Shown here: piece after piece, positions 7,885-15,619 of the stretch
How the letters are laid out: each line of letters opens with the position of its first letter
How positions within the stretch are numbered: the stretch's first letter is position 1
Assembly: GCA_028691975.1 (NCBI GenBank)
Contig: JAQUYF010000006.1
Span: forward strand, 1 to 54,416
From: Bacteroidales bacterium
GTDB taxonomy: Bacteria; Bacteroidota; Bacteroidia; Bacteroidales; UBA932
Length of the DNA: 54,416 bases
Direction: 5' to 3'
Program-made: the position numbers and the translations under genes
Notes under the pieces: generated by a model
Database searches by the model: none
Told to the model about the DNA's origin: nothing
The model's input: the letters and a program-made list of their open reading frames with translations, nothing else

Positions 7885-8898
7885 ATGAAACTTAGAAATT
7901 TAACACTTATCGTCCTTTCGGTAATGGCTTTTACCGGTTGTATGCAACAGAAGGCACAGGAATCTGAAGCACGTGTTGAGCAGGTTGAAACCACCAAGAT
8001 TAAAAAAATTGTGATTGCCCGCCAATCGGAGTTTTCTACGACATTGGAAGGATATGAAACTATGAATATCGCCCCATCAGTAACAGGGAAGATTGAACAT
8101 ATCTTTGTCGAAGTCGGCACCAATGTACAGGCCGGGGATATGTTGGTACGAATGGACCAAAATCAATATAATACTGCAAAGTTGGCATACACCAATTTAA
8201 CCATCGAAATGCAGCGTATGGATGCCTTGAATGAGAGCGGAGCGGTGTCAAAGCAGACTTACGATCAGACTAAATTGAGTTTTGATCAGGCCAAAGAGTC
8301 TCTCTCATTTCTGACGACCAACACTTACGTAAAAGCACGTTTTTCAGGTGTGATCTCGGCCAAGAATTATGAGGATGGAGAGCTTTACAGCGGACAGCCT
8401 ATTCTGGTACTCACTCAGATTTATACATTGAAAGCACTGATTAATATACCTGAGACTTATTTTCCTCTGGTAAAGAAAGGTATGGCTCTCAACATCTATT
8501 CCGACATCTATCCGGGAGAGGTGTTCCCTGCGACTATAGAGATTGTTTATCCGACAGTGGATGCTGCTTCTCACACATTTCAGGCAAAGCTCAGAATCCC
8601 TAACGGAAAGTTGAAACTTCGTCCGGGTATGTATGTACGTACCACAATGGAAATGGGTGAGGTCGAGACGATAGTTGTTCCTTATCAGTCTGTTCTGAAG
8701 TTGACCGGATCGAATGAAAGATTTGTCTATATTAATGACAATGGTGCGGCAAAACGTATTTTCGTTACCCTCGGACAGAGATTTGATGATAAGGTAGAGA
8801 TTATTTCTTCGGAGATTGCTGAAGGTGATGATTTGGTAACCGTAGGGCAGTCTAAGCTTGTCGATGGTGCAAAGATGAATGTTGTAAAAGTGAACTAA
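7885..8898 (+). CDS. RND efflux periplasmic adaptor (membrane-fusion protein)
   Basis: Lipoprotein linker between the inner-membrane RND permease and TolC. It has 337 residues; the signal ends at a lipobox (TGC, Cys19). The biotinyl-lipoyl domain halves are visible: NIAPSVTGKIEHIFVEVGTNVQAGDMLVRMD, quoted here only as the region at residues ~55-90, and VKARFSGVISAKNYEDGE at ~150. Between them is a short helical hairpin (LNESGAVSKQTYDQTKLS). The beta-barrel and membrane-proximal domains follow (LRPGMYVRTTMEMG, VVPYQSVLKL). Confidence 0.92.
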   Translation: MKLRNLTLIVLSVMAFTGCMQQKAQESEARVEQVETTKIKKIVIARQSEFSTTLEGYETMNIAPSVTGKIEHIFVEVGTNVQAGDMLVRMDQNQYNTAKLAYTNLTIEMQRMDALNESGAVSKQTYDQTKLSFDQAKESLSFLTTNTYVKARFSGVISAKNYEDGELYSGQPILVLTQIYTLKALINIPETYFPLVKKGMALNIYSDIYPGEVFPATIEIVYPTVDAASHTFQAKLRIPNGKLKLRPGMYVRTTMEMGEVETIVVPYQSVLKLTGSNERFVYINDNGAAKRIFVTLGQRFDDKVEIISSEIAEGDDLVTVGQSKLVDGAKMNVVKVN

Positions 8899-8902
8899 AG
8901 CT

Positions 8903-11900
8903 ATGAGTATATATAAAAGTGCGATTACTAAGCCGGTAACGACATTATTGATATTTGTTGCCGTCTTTATCATAGGCGTTTTCTGCCTGGAAAAGTTGCC
9001 TATCGATCAGTTCCCGGAGATGGAACCGCCGTACGTTATGGTGATGACCACGTATGCAGGTGCAAATGCCAGTGAGGTGGAAACCAATGTCACAAAATTA
9101 ATCGAGAACAGTTTGAACTCGGTTGACGGGCTGAAAGAGATGACTTCCACTTCAAAAGATAATATCTCAATGGTAAACCTCGAAATGGAGTGGGGGACAA
9201 ACCTCGATGAGGTTATTAACGATGTCCGTTCATACGTAGATATGTTGAAAGACAATCTGCCGAGCGGATGTTCCAACCCTTTCATCTTCAAATTCAGTTC
9301 AAGTGCGATGCCTATCATCCAATATTCAATTACGGCTGATGACAGCTACGCGGGGCTTGACAAAATGTTGAATGACGAGGTGATGCCGCAACTCAACAGG
9401 GTTGACGGGATTGGTAACATATCCCTTTCAGGTGCTCCTGAAAGATATGTGTATGTCGATCTTGATCAGGCTAAACTGGATGCCTACGGTATTCCTTTAG
9501 AGCGTGTAGGTTCCGCCATAAGCAGCAACAATATGAATCTTTCTTCAGGTACAGTGAAGATGGAAAAAGAGCAGTACCAGTTGCAAGTGCGTAGCGAATA
9601 TATTGAAAGTGACGAGATTAAGAATATTGTGGTAACCACCACAGCTACAGGTAAGCAGGTGTTTGTGAGAGATATCGCCACAGTGCGCGATACGATTAAA
9701 GACCTGACTCTTGAGGAGAAGATCAATGGCAGAAACGGTGTGAGAATGATGATTACCAAACAGTCCGGAGCCAATACCGTACAGATATGTAAGGATGTTC
9801 GCAAGGAACTTGCCAAGATCCAAAAGAATCTGCCGGCAGATGTAAGTATCGATCTTCTGTATGACTCTTCGGAGGAGATACAAAACTCTATCAGCAGTTT
9901 GGAGAAGTCTATTTTGGAGGCACTGCTGTTTGTGGTTTTAGTTGTCTTCTTCTTCCTCGGAAAATGGAGGGCTACACTGATTATCGGTATTACTATTCCT
10001 ATTGCGCTTATAGTGGCCTTTATCTATCTGGCATTTATAGGAAGCTCTATTAACATCATCTCACTTTGTTCTCTGACTGTCGCGGTCGGAATGGTGGTGG
10101 ATGATGCCATAGTGGTTTTGGAAAATATAACCAAGCATATTGATCGGGGCTCCAATCCGCGAGAGGCGGCTATTTATGCCACAAATGAGGTTTGGACGTC
10201 AGTTATTGCAACGACTCTCGTAGTGGCAGCTGTGTTTGTTCCTCTTACAATGTTGTCAGGTATGGCCGGAGTCCTCTTCAAAGAACTCGGATGGATTGTT
10301 ACCATTGCGGTATGTACTTCCACGACTGTTGCTATCACGCTTACGCCTATGCTTTGCTCACAACTGCTGAAATCCAAAAAAGTCAAAGTTGACGAGAACG
10401 GTCATCTGGTAGAGGCAAAACAAAAACGTGGCTGGTATCAGAAATATGTAGTGGGCTTGCTTGATAAAATCGATGCATGGTATGCCAACGCTTTGCGCTA
10501 TTGTCTGCGTCATAAGACAATGACCATAGTAGTGGCAATTTTGATATTTGGTGCTTCACTGATTCCGTTGATTACAGGGAAGATAGGTACAGACTTTATG
10601 CAGCAGTCGGATAACGGCCGTTTAAGCGTTACCGTCGAGTTGGCAAGGGGTACCAGACTTGAACAGACCCTTGTGACGGCACGTAAGTTGGAAGCCCGTT
10701 TCAATGAACTTGTCCCTGAGATAGAAAGAATTTCCACTTCAGCCGGCTCGAATGATAATGCAGGCATATCTTCAATCTTTTCTTCTACAACAAACAACAA
10801 GATCTCAATGACAGTTGTCTGCAACAAGAAGTATAGCAGAAAAAGGACCATCTTTGAAATAGCCGAGGTGCTTAGGCAGGAGATGAGTACTTACCCTGAA
10901 ATCATCGACTATAAGTGTGCCGTATCCAGCGGAATGGGTGGAGGAGGCTCGTCTACTGTTGACGTGGAAATTTACGGCTTTGACTTTGACCAGACAAATA
11001 TTATGGCTGAAGAGGTCAAGAGAGTGATTAAAGAGAAAGTGCCCGGAGCACGTGACATCTCCATAAGCCGAGATGAGGATCGTCCCGAACTGAAGATTAC
11101 AGTTGATAAGGAGAAGCTTGCTTACCATGGACTCAGCTCATCCACCATATCTACATACGTCAGAAATCGTGTCAATGGTATGGCTACAGGCTATCTGAAA
11201 GAAGATGGAGATGAATATGATATCGTAGTGCGTCTGAAAGAAGAAGATAGAAACACCCTTACCGACATTCAGGATTTATCCATTCCGACAGCGACAGGAT
11301 CATTGATAAAGCTTTCGGAGATAGCGACTATTGAAGAGTATTGGGCTCCTCCTACAATTGAGCGTAAGAGTCGTCAACGTATTGTCAAGGTAAGCTTTAC
11401 CCCATATAAGGTCTCTTTGGGAGAGCTCGCTACTCAGATTGAATCTGCAATGCAGACTGTCAGCGTACCTAACGGTGTTACGACTCAAATAGCCGGTGAT
11501 TATGAGGATCAACAGGAGACTTTCTCGGATATGGGTTTGTTACTCGCTTTGATTGTCATGTTGGTATATGTGGTTATGGCATCTCAGTTTGAGTCATTCT
11601 CTAAACCGGCAATTATTATGGCGTCAATTCCGTTTGCAATAACAGGTGTTGTCCTCGCTTTGTGGATTACCGGGACATCTTTGGATATGATCGGTGCGTT
11701 AGGGTTTATAATGTTGGTGGGTATTGTGGTCAAGAACGGTATCGTACTTGTCGATTACATTAATTTGATGCGAGATCGCGGATATGAGTTGAATGAAGCT
11801 ATCGCCCTGGCTTGTAAGTCAAGATTGCGTCCTGTATTGATGACCGCCGTCACCACACTTCTCGGAATGCTTCCTATGGCACTTAGCAGTGGAGAAGGTT

Positions 11901-12106
11901 CGGAGATGTGGCACCCTATGGGTATCGTAGTTATTGGCGGTTTGCTCGTTTCTACCATCGTTACAATGGTTGTAGTTCCTATCCTGTATGGGTCTATTTC
12001 GCGTCACGGTGAACGGGATAAAGAGGAAAAGGCTCGTAAGAACTTTATATTTATGCAGATGTCTGCTGATGATTCGGCTGCCGTCAATGTTGAGAAACAG
12101 TTATAA
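8903..12106 (+). CDS. RND efflux permease, AcrB/HAE1 type
   Basis: Proton-driven inner-membrane exporter of 1067 residues, close to AcrB (1049). It has the two-fold RND layout: TM1, a large periplasmic loop, TM2-6, TM7, a second loop, TM8-12. The TM4 motif VGMVVDDAIVVLENI has the double aspartate (D400, D401, equal to AcrB D407/D408). TM10 has GIVVKNGIVLVDYI with the relay lysine. The DD motif marks the drug/amphiphile class rather than the heavy-metal class. The C-terminal ~30 residues are hydrophilic. The PII-like gene follows 14 bases on. Substrates cannot be read from the sequence. Confidence 0.95.
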   Translation: MSIYKSAITKPVTTLLIFVAVFIIGVFCLEKLPIDQFPEMEPPYVMVMTTYAGANASEVETNVTKLIENSLNSVDGLKEMTSTSKDNISMVNLEMEWGTNLDEVINDVRSYVDMLKDNLPSGCSNPFIFKFSSSAMPIIQYSITADDSYAGLDKMLNDEVMPQLNRVDGIGNISLSGAPERYVYVDLDQAKLDAYGIPLERVGSAISSNNMNLSSGTVKMEKEQYQLQVRSEYIESDEIKNIVVTTTATGKQVFVRDIATVRDTIKDLTLEEKINGRNGVRMMITKQSGANTVQICKDVRKELAKIQKNLPADVSIDLLYDSSEEIQNSISSLEKSILEALLFVVLVVFFFLGKWRATLIIGITIPIALIVAFIYLAFIGSSINIISLCSLTVAVGMVVDDAIVVLENITKHIDRGSNPREAAIYATNEVWTSVIATTLVVAAVFVPLTMLSGMAGVLFKELGWIVTIAVCTSTTVAITLTPMLCSQLLKSKKVKVDENGHLVEAKQKRGWYQKYVVGLLDKIDAWYANALRYCLRHKTMTIVVAILIFGASLIPLITGKIGTDFMQQSDNGRLSVTVELARGTRLEQTLVTARKLEARFNELVPEIERISTSAGSNDNAGISSIFSSTTNNKISMTVVCNKKYSRKRTIFEIAEVLRQEMSTYPEIIDYKCAVSSGMGGGGSSTVDVEIYGFDFDQTNIMAEEVKRVIKEKVPGARDISISRDEDRPELKITVDKEKLAYHGLSSSTISTYVRNRVNGMATGYLKEDGDEYDIVVRLKEEDRNTLTDIQDLSIPTATGSLIKLSEIATIEEYWAPPTIERKSRQRIVKVSFTPYKVSLGELATQIESAMQTVSVPNGVTTQIAGDYEDQQETFSDMGLLLALIVMLVYVVMASQFESFSKPAIIMASIPFAITGVVLALWITGTSLDMIGALGFIMLVGIVVKNGIVLVDYINLMRDRGYELNEAIALACKSRLRPVLMTAVTTLLGMLPMALSSGEGSEMWHPMGIVVIGGLLVSTIVTMVVVPILYGSISRHGERDKEEKARKNFIFMQMSADDSAAVNVEKQL

Positions 12107-12120
12107 TAAAGTGAAAAATT

Positions 12121-12417
12121 ATGTTGAAATCAGTATTAATAGTATTTAACCAGGCAAACACTGAACGTGTTGAGTATATGCTTGATCAACTGCATATTAC
12201 CGGATTTACATTTTTCGAACAGGTACAAGGTCGCGGCACTAACGGGGGAGAACCCCGCCGCGGCACCCATACCTGGCCTGAGATGAATTCCGCAGTAATG
12301 ACTGTAGTGGAAGAAGAACGTGTGGAAGAGTTGCTCACAACAGTAAAAAAGCTTGACAACCGAAATAAAGCGGTAGGTGTCAGGGCTTTTGTCTGGAGTA
12401 TCGAAAAGACGGTCTAA
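12121..12417 (+). CDS. PII-like protein linked to the RND pump
   Basis: Small 98-residue protein with the ferredoxin-like PII pattern: strand LKSVLIVFNQAN, helix ERVEYMLDQLHITGF, then a T-loop-like region with the Gly/Arg-rich QGRGTNGGEPRRGTHTWPEM (residues ~38-57), strand SAVMTVVEEERVEELLTTV and a short C-terminal strand. It lacks the T-loop tyrosine context of GlnB/GlnK. PII-like proteins next to RND exporters are known; whether this one gates the pump or senses a nucleotide is unknown. It is last in the tetR-tolC-MFP-RND operon. Confidence 0.75.
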   Translation: MLKSVLIVFNQANTERVEYMLDQLHITGFTFFEQVQGRGTNGGEPRRGTHTWPEMNSAVMTVVEEERVEELLTTVKKLDNRNKAVGVRAFVWSIEKTV

Positions 12418-12439
12418 TCAATCTGAGGGATATATTAGA

Positions 12440-12469
12440 TTGCAGATTAAAAAAAATATACTACCTTAG
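12440..12469 (+). promoter_or_regulatory. Promoter of trx operon
   Basis: TTG at 12440-12442, 19 bases, then TACCTTAG at 12462-12469 (one mismatch to TAnnTTTG). It lies 30 bases upstream of the thioredoxin ATG, in the 82-base gap after the PII-like gene. Short inverted repeats CAATCT (12419-12424)/AGATTG (12437-12442) overlap the -33 element. Confidence 0.55.
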
Positions 12470-12499
12470 CACGCTGTAAACAATATAACTCAGAAAGTA

Positions 12500-12817
12500 A
12501 TGTCACTAACAATTAATGATTTGAATTTTGAAGAGACCGTTTCCGGAGCCGGAAAGCTTGTGGTCGTGGACTTTTGGGCCACATGGTGCGGTCCCTGTCA
12601 GATGATTGCACCGATCGTAGATGAACTTGCTCAAAAATACGACGGGAGGGCTGTTGTTGCCAAATGTAATGTTGACGAATGTAGCGATATGCCCATGAAG
12701 TACGGGATCAGGAATATTCCTACTCTTTTGTTCTTTAAGGACGGCGAGTTGGTTGACCGTGTCGTAGGTGCTATTTCCAAGGCAGACCTCGACAAAAAGA
12801 TTAACGAACACATTTAA
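12500..12817 (+). CDS. trxA: Thioredoxin
   Basis: Cytoplasmic disulfide reductase of 105 residues with no signal peptide. The redox site WCGPC has Cys30 and Cys33, the buried acid is in VVDFWATW, and cis-Pro74 lies in RNIPTLLFFK. The family end VGAISKADLDKKI is also present. It starts at ATG 12500. It heads a short run with the outer-membrane barrel (gap 11 bases) and polyprenyl synthase genes. Confidence 0.95.
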   Translation: MSLTINDLNFEETVSGAGKLVVVDFWATWCGPCQMIAPIVDELAQKYDGRAVVAKCNVDECSDMPMKYGIRNIPTLLFFKDGELVDRVVGAISKADLDKKINEHI

Positions 12818-12828
12818 AATAAGAGAGT

Positions 12829-13446
12829 ATGAAAAAAAAATTAGCACTGTTGTGTGCTGTATTTGTTCTAATGATTGGAACAAACATAAGTGCAAGAGCC
12901 GAAGGGCTTGTCATCAAAGGTGGATTGAGTTACTCAAATATGGGTATTTCATCTATTGCAAATCAGGATTTTAGAAATTATACAGGATGGCATTTCGGCG
13001 TGGGATATCAGACAGGCCGACTTTTAGGCTTTTCACTTCAGCCTGAACTTCTTTACAATGCAAAGGGTATAAAAGGTAAAGATGCTAACGGTAATGATTT
13101 TTCCATCAGGACAAACTATCTTGAGATACCTGTCAATATTCAGTGGGGACTTGATCTTATAGTTGCACGACCATTCCTGATGCTTACACCCGTATTTGGC
13201 TATAATCTTAAAAATGTCGGTTCCATAGCGGAAAATCCGACTATCAATACCATTATTGACAATATACAGAGGGGTGAATTCGGCTTGGGAGTAGGCGCCG
13301 GCATTGATGTCTGGAAGCTGCAGATTACTGCAAGGTATAACTGGAGTTTTGGATCCATTGATTGGGATGGAATCACAAGCAGCATCAAAAATCTGAACAA
13401 GAATACACCGGGTTGCCTTGAGATTTCATTAGGACTTCGTTTTTAA
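12829..13446 (+). CDS. PorT-like outer-membrane beta-barrel protein
   Basis: It has 205 residues. A signal peptide (~24 residues, KKKLALLCAVFVLMIG, cut after SARA) is followed by GLVIKGGLSYSNMG, GWHFGVGYQTGRLLGFSLQP and alternating hydrophobic strands such as YLEIPVNIQWGLDL, LGVGAGIDVWKLQITARYNW, ending in LEISLGLRF with a terminal aromatic residue as expected for outer-membrane insertion. This is the eight-strand barrel pattern common in Bacteroidetes; function unknown. Confidence 0.8.
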   Translation: MKKKLALLCAVFVLMIGTNISARAEGLVIKGGLSYSNMGISSIANQDFRNYTGWHFGVGYQTGRLLGFSLQPELLYNAKGIKGKDANGNDFSIRTNYLEIPVNIQWGLDLIVARPFLMLTPVFGYNLKNVGSIAENPTINTIIDNIQRGEFGLGVGAGIDVWKLQITARYNWSFGSIDWDGITSSIKNLNKNTPGCLEISLGLRF

Positions 13447-13457
13447 TTATTTCCGGA

Positions 13458-14441
13458 TTGGGCGAAGATATTAGAGAATTTTTAGCTGAAGATTGGAGTG
13501 CTTTTCAGCAGTTGTTTGTGTCGTTGCTGCACAGTTCGATGCCACTGCTGAACAAAATCAACGGGTATCTGTTTGAGCGTTCAGGAAAGCAACTCCGTCC
13601 GATGCTTGCGTTATTAACCGCAAAAGCCTGCAATGCAGGCTTTTGCAATGATAAGGCTATTCGTTGTGCGGCTGCCTCAGAGATGTTGCATACCGCCACT
13701 TTGCTTCATGATGATGTTGCCGATGACTCGGATCTCCGTCGCGGGGCACCTTCCGTTAAGGCTCTCTACACCCCGACAACATCCGTTCTGGTCGGTGATT
13801 TTTGGCTCTCCAGAGCCATAGAGACCATAGTAAGAGAGTGCGATCAGCGTATCATTCTTTGCTTCTCCAAGTGTCTTGAGGATCTGGCAGAAGGTGAGAT
13901 GCTGCAACTGGAAAAGGCTGAGACTCTCGATACGACTGAAGAAGATTATCTGCAGATAATATACAGAAAGACAGCATCTTTGTTTGAGACGGCTATTATC
14001 AGTTCTGCGATGGCTGTTGATGCAAAGGATGAGGATATTGCCGCTTTTCGCAAATATGCCTACCATTTAGGGTTGGCCTTCCAGATGATGGATGATATTT
14101 TCGATTATTCACCGTCCGTCAAGACCGGCAAACCTGCAGGGCGTGATGTCATGGAGAAAAAGATAACACTTCCCCTCCTCGGGGCTTTTCATAATGCACC
14201 GGATGCTGAGTCGGAAAAGATCAGATCTGCAATAAGGCTTATTGGAAAGAAAGAGAATTCAGGAGAGTCTGTGCATAGCATTATGCAGTTCGTCACAAAA
14301 TACAAAGGGCTGGAATATGCACATGCCCGCCTTGAAGAAGAGGTCGAGAATTGCATCAATTCACTTGTGGACATTGCCCAGTCCCATGCCAAGACATATC
14401 TTGCCTCTATTGCAGGTTATATGGCTCTCAGAGCACAATAG
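13458..14441 (+). CDS. Trans-polyprenyl diphosphate synthase
   Basis: All-trans prenyl chain elongation with isopentenyl diphosphate, probably for the menaquinone side chain. It has 327 residues with the seven-region family pattern: GKQLRPMLALL, the first Asp-rich motif in LLHDDVADDSDLRRG, and the second in FQMMDDIFDYS, followed by GRDVMEKKITLPLL. The start is TTG at 13458; there is no ATG in frame before residue 28 and the reading frame upstream runs into the barrel gene, so TTG is the best choice but not proven. The end overlaps trmB (opposite strand) by 14 bases. A 27-base palindrome lies within it. Confidence 0.88.
   Translation: MGEDIREFLAEDWSAFQQLFVSLLHSSMPLLNKINGYLFERSGKQLRPMLALLTAKACNAGFCNDKAIRCAAASEMLHTATLLHDDVADDSDLRRGAPSVKALYTPTTSVLVGDFWLSRAIETIVRECDQRIILCFSKCLEDLAEGEMLQLEKAETLDTTEEDYLQIIYRKTASLFETAIISSAMAVDAKDEDIAAFRKYAYHLGLAFQMMDDIFDYSPSVKTGKPAGRDVMEKKITLPLLGAFHNAPDAESEKIRSAIRLIGKKENSGESVHSIMQFVTKYKGLEYAHARLEEEVENCINSLVDIAQSHAKTYLASIAGYMALRAQ
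13620..13646. repeat. Perfect palindrome inside the polyprenyl synthase gene
   Basis: GCAAAAGCCTGCA (13620-13632) and TGCAGGCTTTTGC (13634-13646) are perfect 13-base inverted repeats with one base between them. It encodes the stretch AKACNAGFC, in a variable loop between two conserved motifs of the enzyme. See findings. Confidence 0.9.
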
Positions 14442-15129
14442 CGGGTTCTATAAGAGGTGAGCCATTGTCTATCTTGAATGAGAGATATTTAATGGATATT
14501 CCCTTTTCCAGAAATTGGGCTTCGTAATATGTTTTTATTGACAGGATTTCATCTGCACGGCCCGTACCGTAAATATCATTGTTGTGTTCAAGCAGCGTCA
14601 TACGATTTTGTTCCACAACGGCAAGAGTGTATTCGTAGAGCAGAGTGCTGTCGGTCTTAAGATGCACAATCCCGTCAGGAGAGAGGAAGTTGCGGTATCT
14701 GTTAAGAAACAGAGGATTGGTCAGACGTTTTTTTGCCTTTTTAGGCTGCGGGTCCGCAAATGTGATCCATATTTCGGCAATCTCGCAAGGACCGAAAAGG
14801 GATTCGATAAATTCAATTCTTGTGCGAAGGAAAGCAACGTTAGTCATATTGTGTTCGGTGGCATATTTTGCCCCTTTCCACAGTCTTGCCCCTTTTATAT
14901 CGACACCGATAAAGTTTTTTTCCGGAAACTTCTGTGCAAGGGCGATAGTATATTCTCCTTTTCCGCACCCAAGCTCTACTACTATGGGATTGTCGTTATG
15001 AAACATCTGTTCGTGCCACTTCCCTCTGATTGGGTGTATCTTTCCTATGACATCTTCATTTGCCGGCTGTAACAGACAGCCGAAAGATTCATTCTCTCTA
15101 AATTTCCGTAATTTATCTTTTCCGCTCAT
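14428..15129 (-). CDS. trmB: tRNA (guanine-N7-)-methyltransferase
   Basis: Makes m7G46 in the tRNA variable loop using SAM. It has 233 residues. SAM-binding motif I is VVELGCGKGEYTIALA; FIGVDIKGARLWKG follows, then the TrmB signature WITFADPQPKKAKKRL and RLTNPLFLNRYRNFL. The C-terminal TYYEAQFLEKGISIKYLSF carries the family T-x-Y-E motif. It is the last gene of the minus-strand TPR-to-trmB operon. The start overlaps the gldH stop by 17 bases, and the 3' end overlaps the convergent polyprenyl synthase gene by 14. Confidence 0.94.
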   Translation of the reverse strand: MSGKDKLRKFRENESFGCLLQPANEDVIGKIHPIRGKWHEQMFHNDNPIVVELGCGKGEYTIALAQKFPEKNFIGVDIKGARLWKGAKYATEHNMTNVAFLRTRIEFIESLFGPCEIAEIWITFADPQPKKAKKRLTNPLFLNRYRNFLSPDGIVHLKTDSTLLYEYTLAVVEQNRMTLLEHNNDIYGTGRADEILSIKTYYEAQFLEKGISIKYLSFKIDNGSPLIEPAIVL

Positions 15130-15619
15130 TGTTCAATTCGGATAAGTGTTGTCCGTGGTAGGCAAAGCCGACCCCGTAAAGACCTTTAGAGAGTGCCGGA
15201 TCTGCGGGACGGATGGTAATTTTCCAGATACCGGTATCGATCGGGACGCGGATATTGTCCCTGTAGGGCCACTCAATAGTGAAAATTGCCCTGTTGCTCT
15301 TGCTGACTTTAATAAAGTCACTCTCTATCCCCAGCGGGAAACACACTTCTTCTCCATATAGCTTTCCGGAGGGAGAAAGAGCTTGAATATCAAATCGGAT
15401 GCAGGTATCCACAATCTTGCGACTGTTGTATCGACAGCTTATATTGGTGCTGTAAACAAGGCCGGTATCGTTAAGAGGCACATCAAAAATGAATACCATG
15501 CCAGAGTCCGACTTTATAGGATCCGAAAGGATGAAACTGTAACTTTCCTGAGGTTTTGAGCAGGAGCAAAAAGAGAGAATAACGGCACATAGCAAAATAT
15601 GGTTACTGTTTATTGCCAT
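15113..15619 (-). CDS. gldH: GldH-like lipoprotein
   Basis: Lipoprotein of 168 residues related to gliding-motility protein GldH. The start chosen is ATG 15619, giving NHILLCAVILSFCSCSKPQ with a lipobox at FCSC. The frame stays open upstream to 15727, but that part is the antisense-free shadow of the Asn-rich ricT end. Features include YSFILSDPI, GMVFIFDVPLNDT, WPYRDNIRVPIDTG and a C-terminal strand YGVGFAYHGQHL. GldH homologues occur in many non-gliding Bacteroidetes next to ricT, as here (17-base overlap with ricT). Molecular role is unknown; it need not imply gliding. Confidence 0.72.
   Translation of the reverse strand: MAINSNHILLCAVILSFCSCSKPQESYSFILSDPIKSDSGMVFIFDVPLNDTGLVYSTNISCRYNSRKIVDTCIRFDIQALSPSGKLYGEEVCFPLGIESDFIKVSKSNRAIFTIEWPYRDNIRVPIDTGIWKITIRPADPALSKGLYGVGFAYHGQHLSELNNERKR

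Noticed and set aside
8344-8973. 209-codon ORF antisense to the membrane-fusion gene
   Set aside because: Opposite frame of a conserved gene, no motif, no promoter.
8903-12106. Heavy-metal (CusA/CzcA-type) permease
   Set aside because: The TM4 motif has the double Asp (VVDDAIVV) of the HAE1 class; the metal class has a different acidic pattern there.
14584-15072. 162-codon ORF antisense to trmB
   Set aside because: Shadow of trmB; no recognisable domain or promoter.
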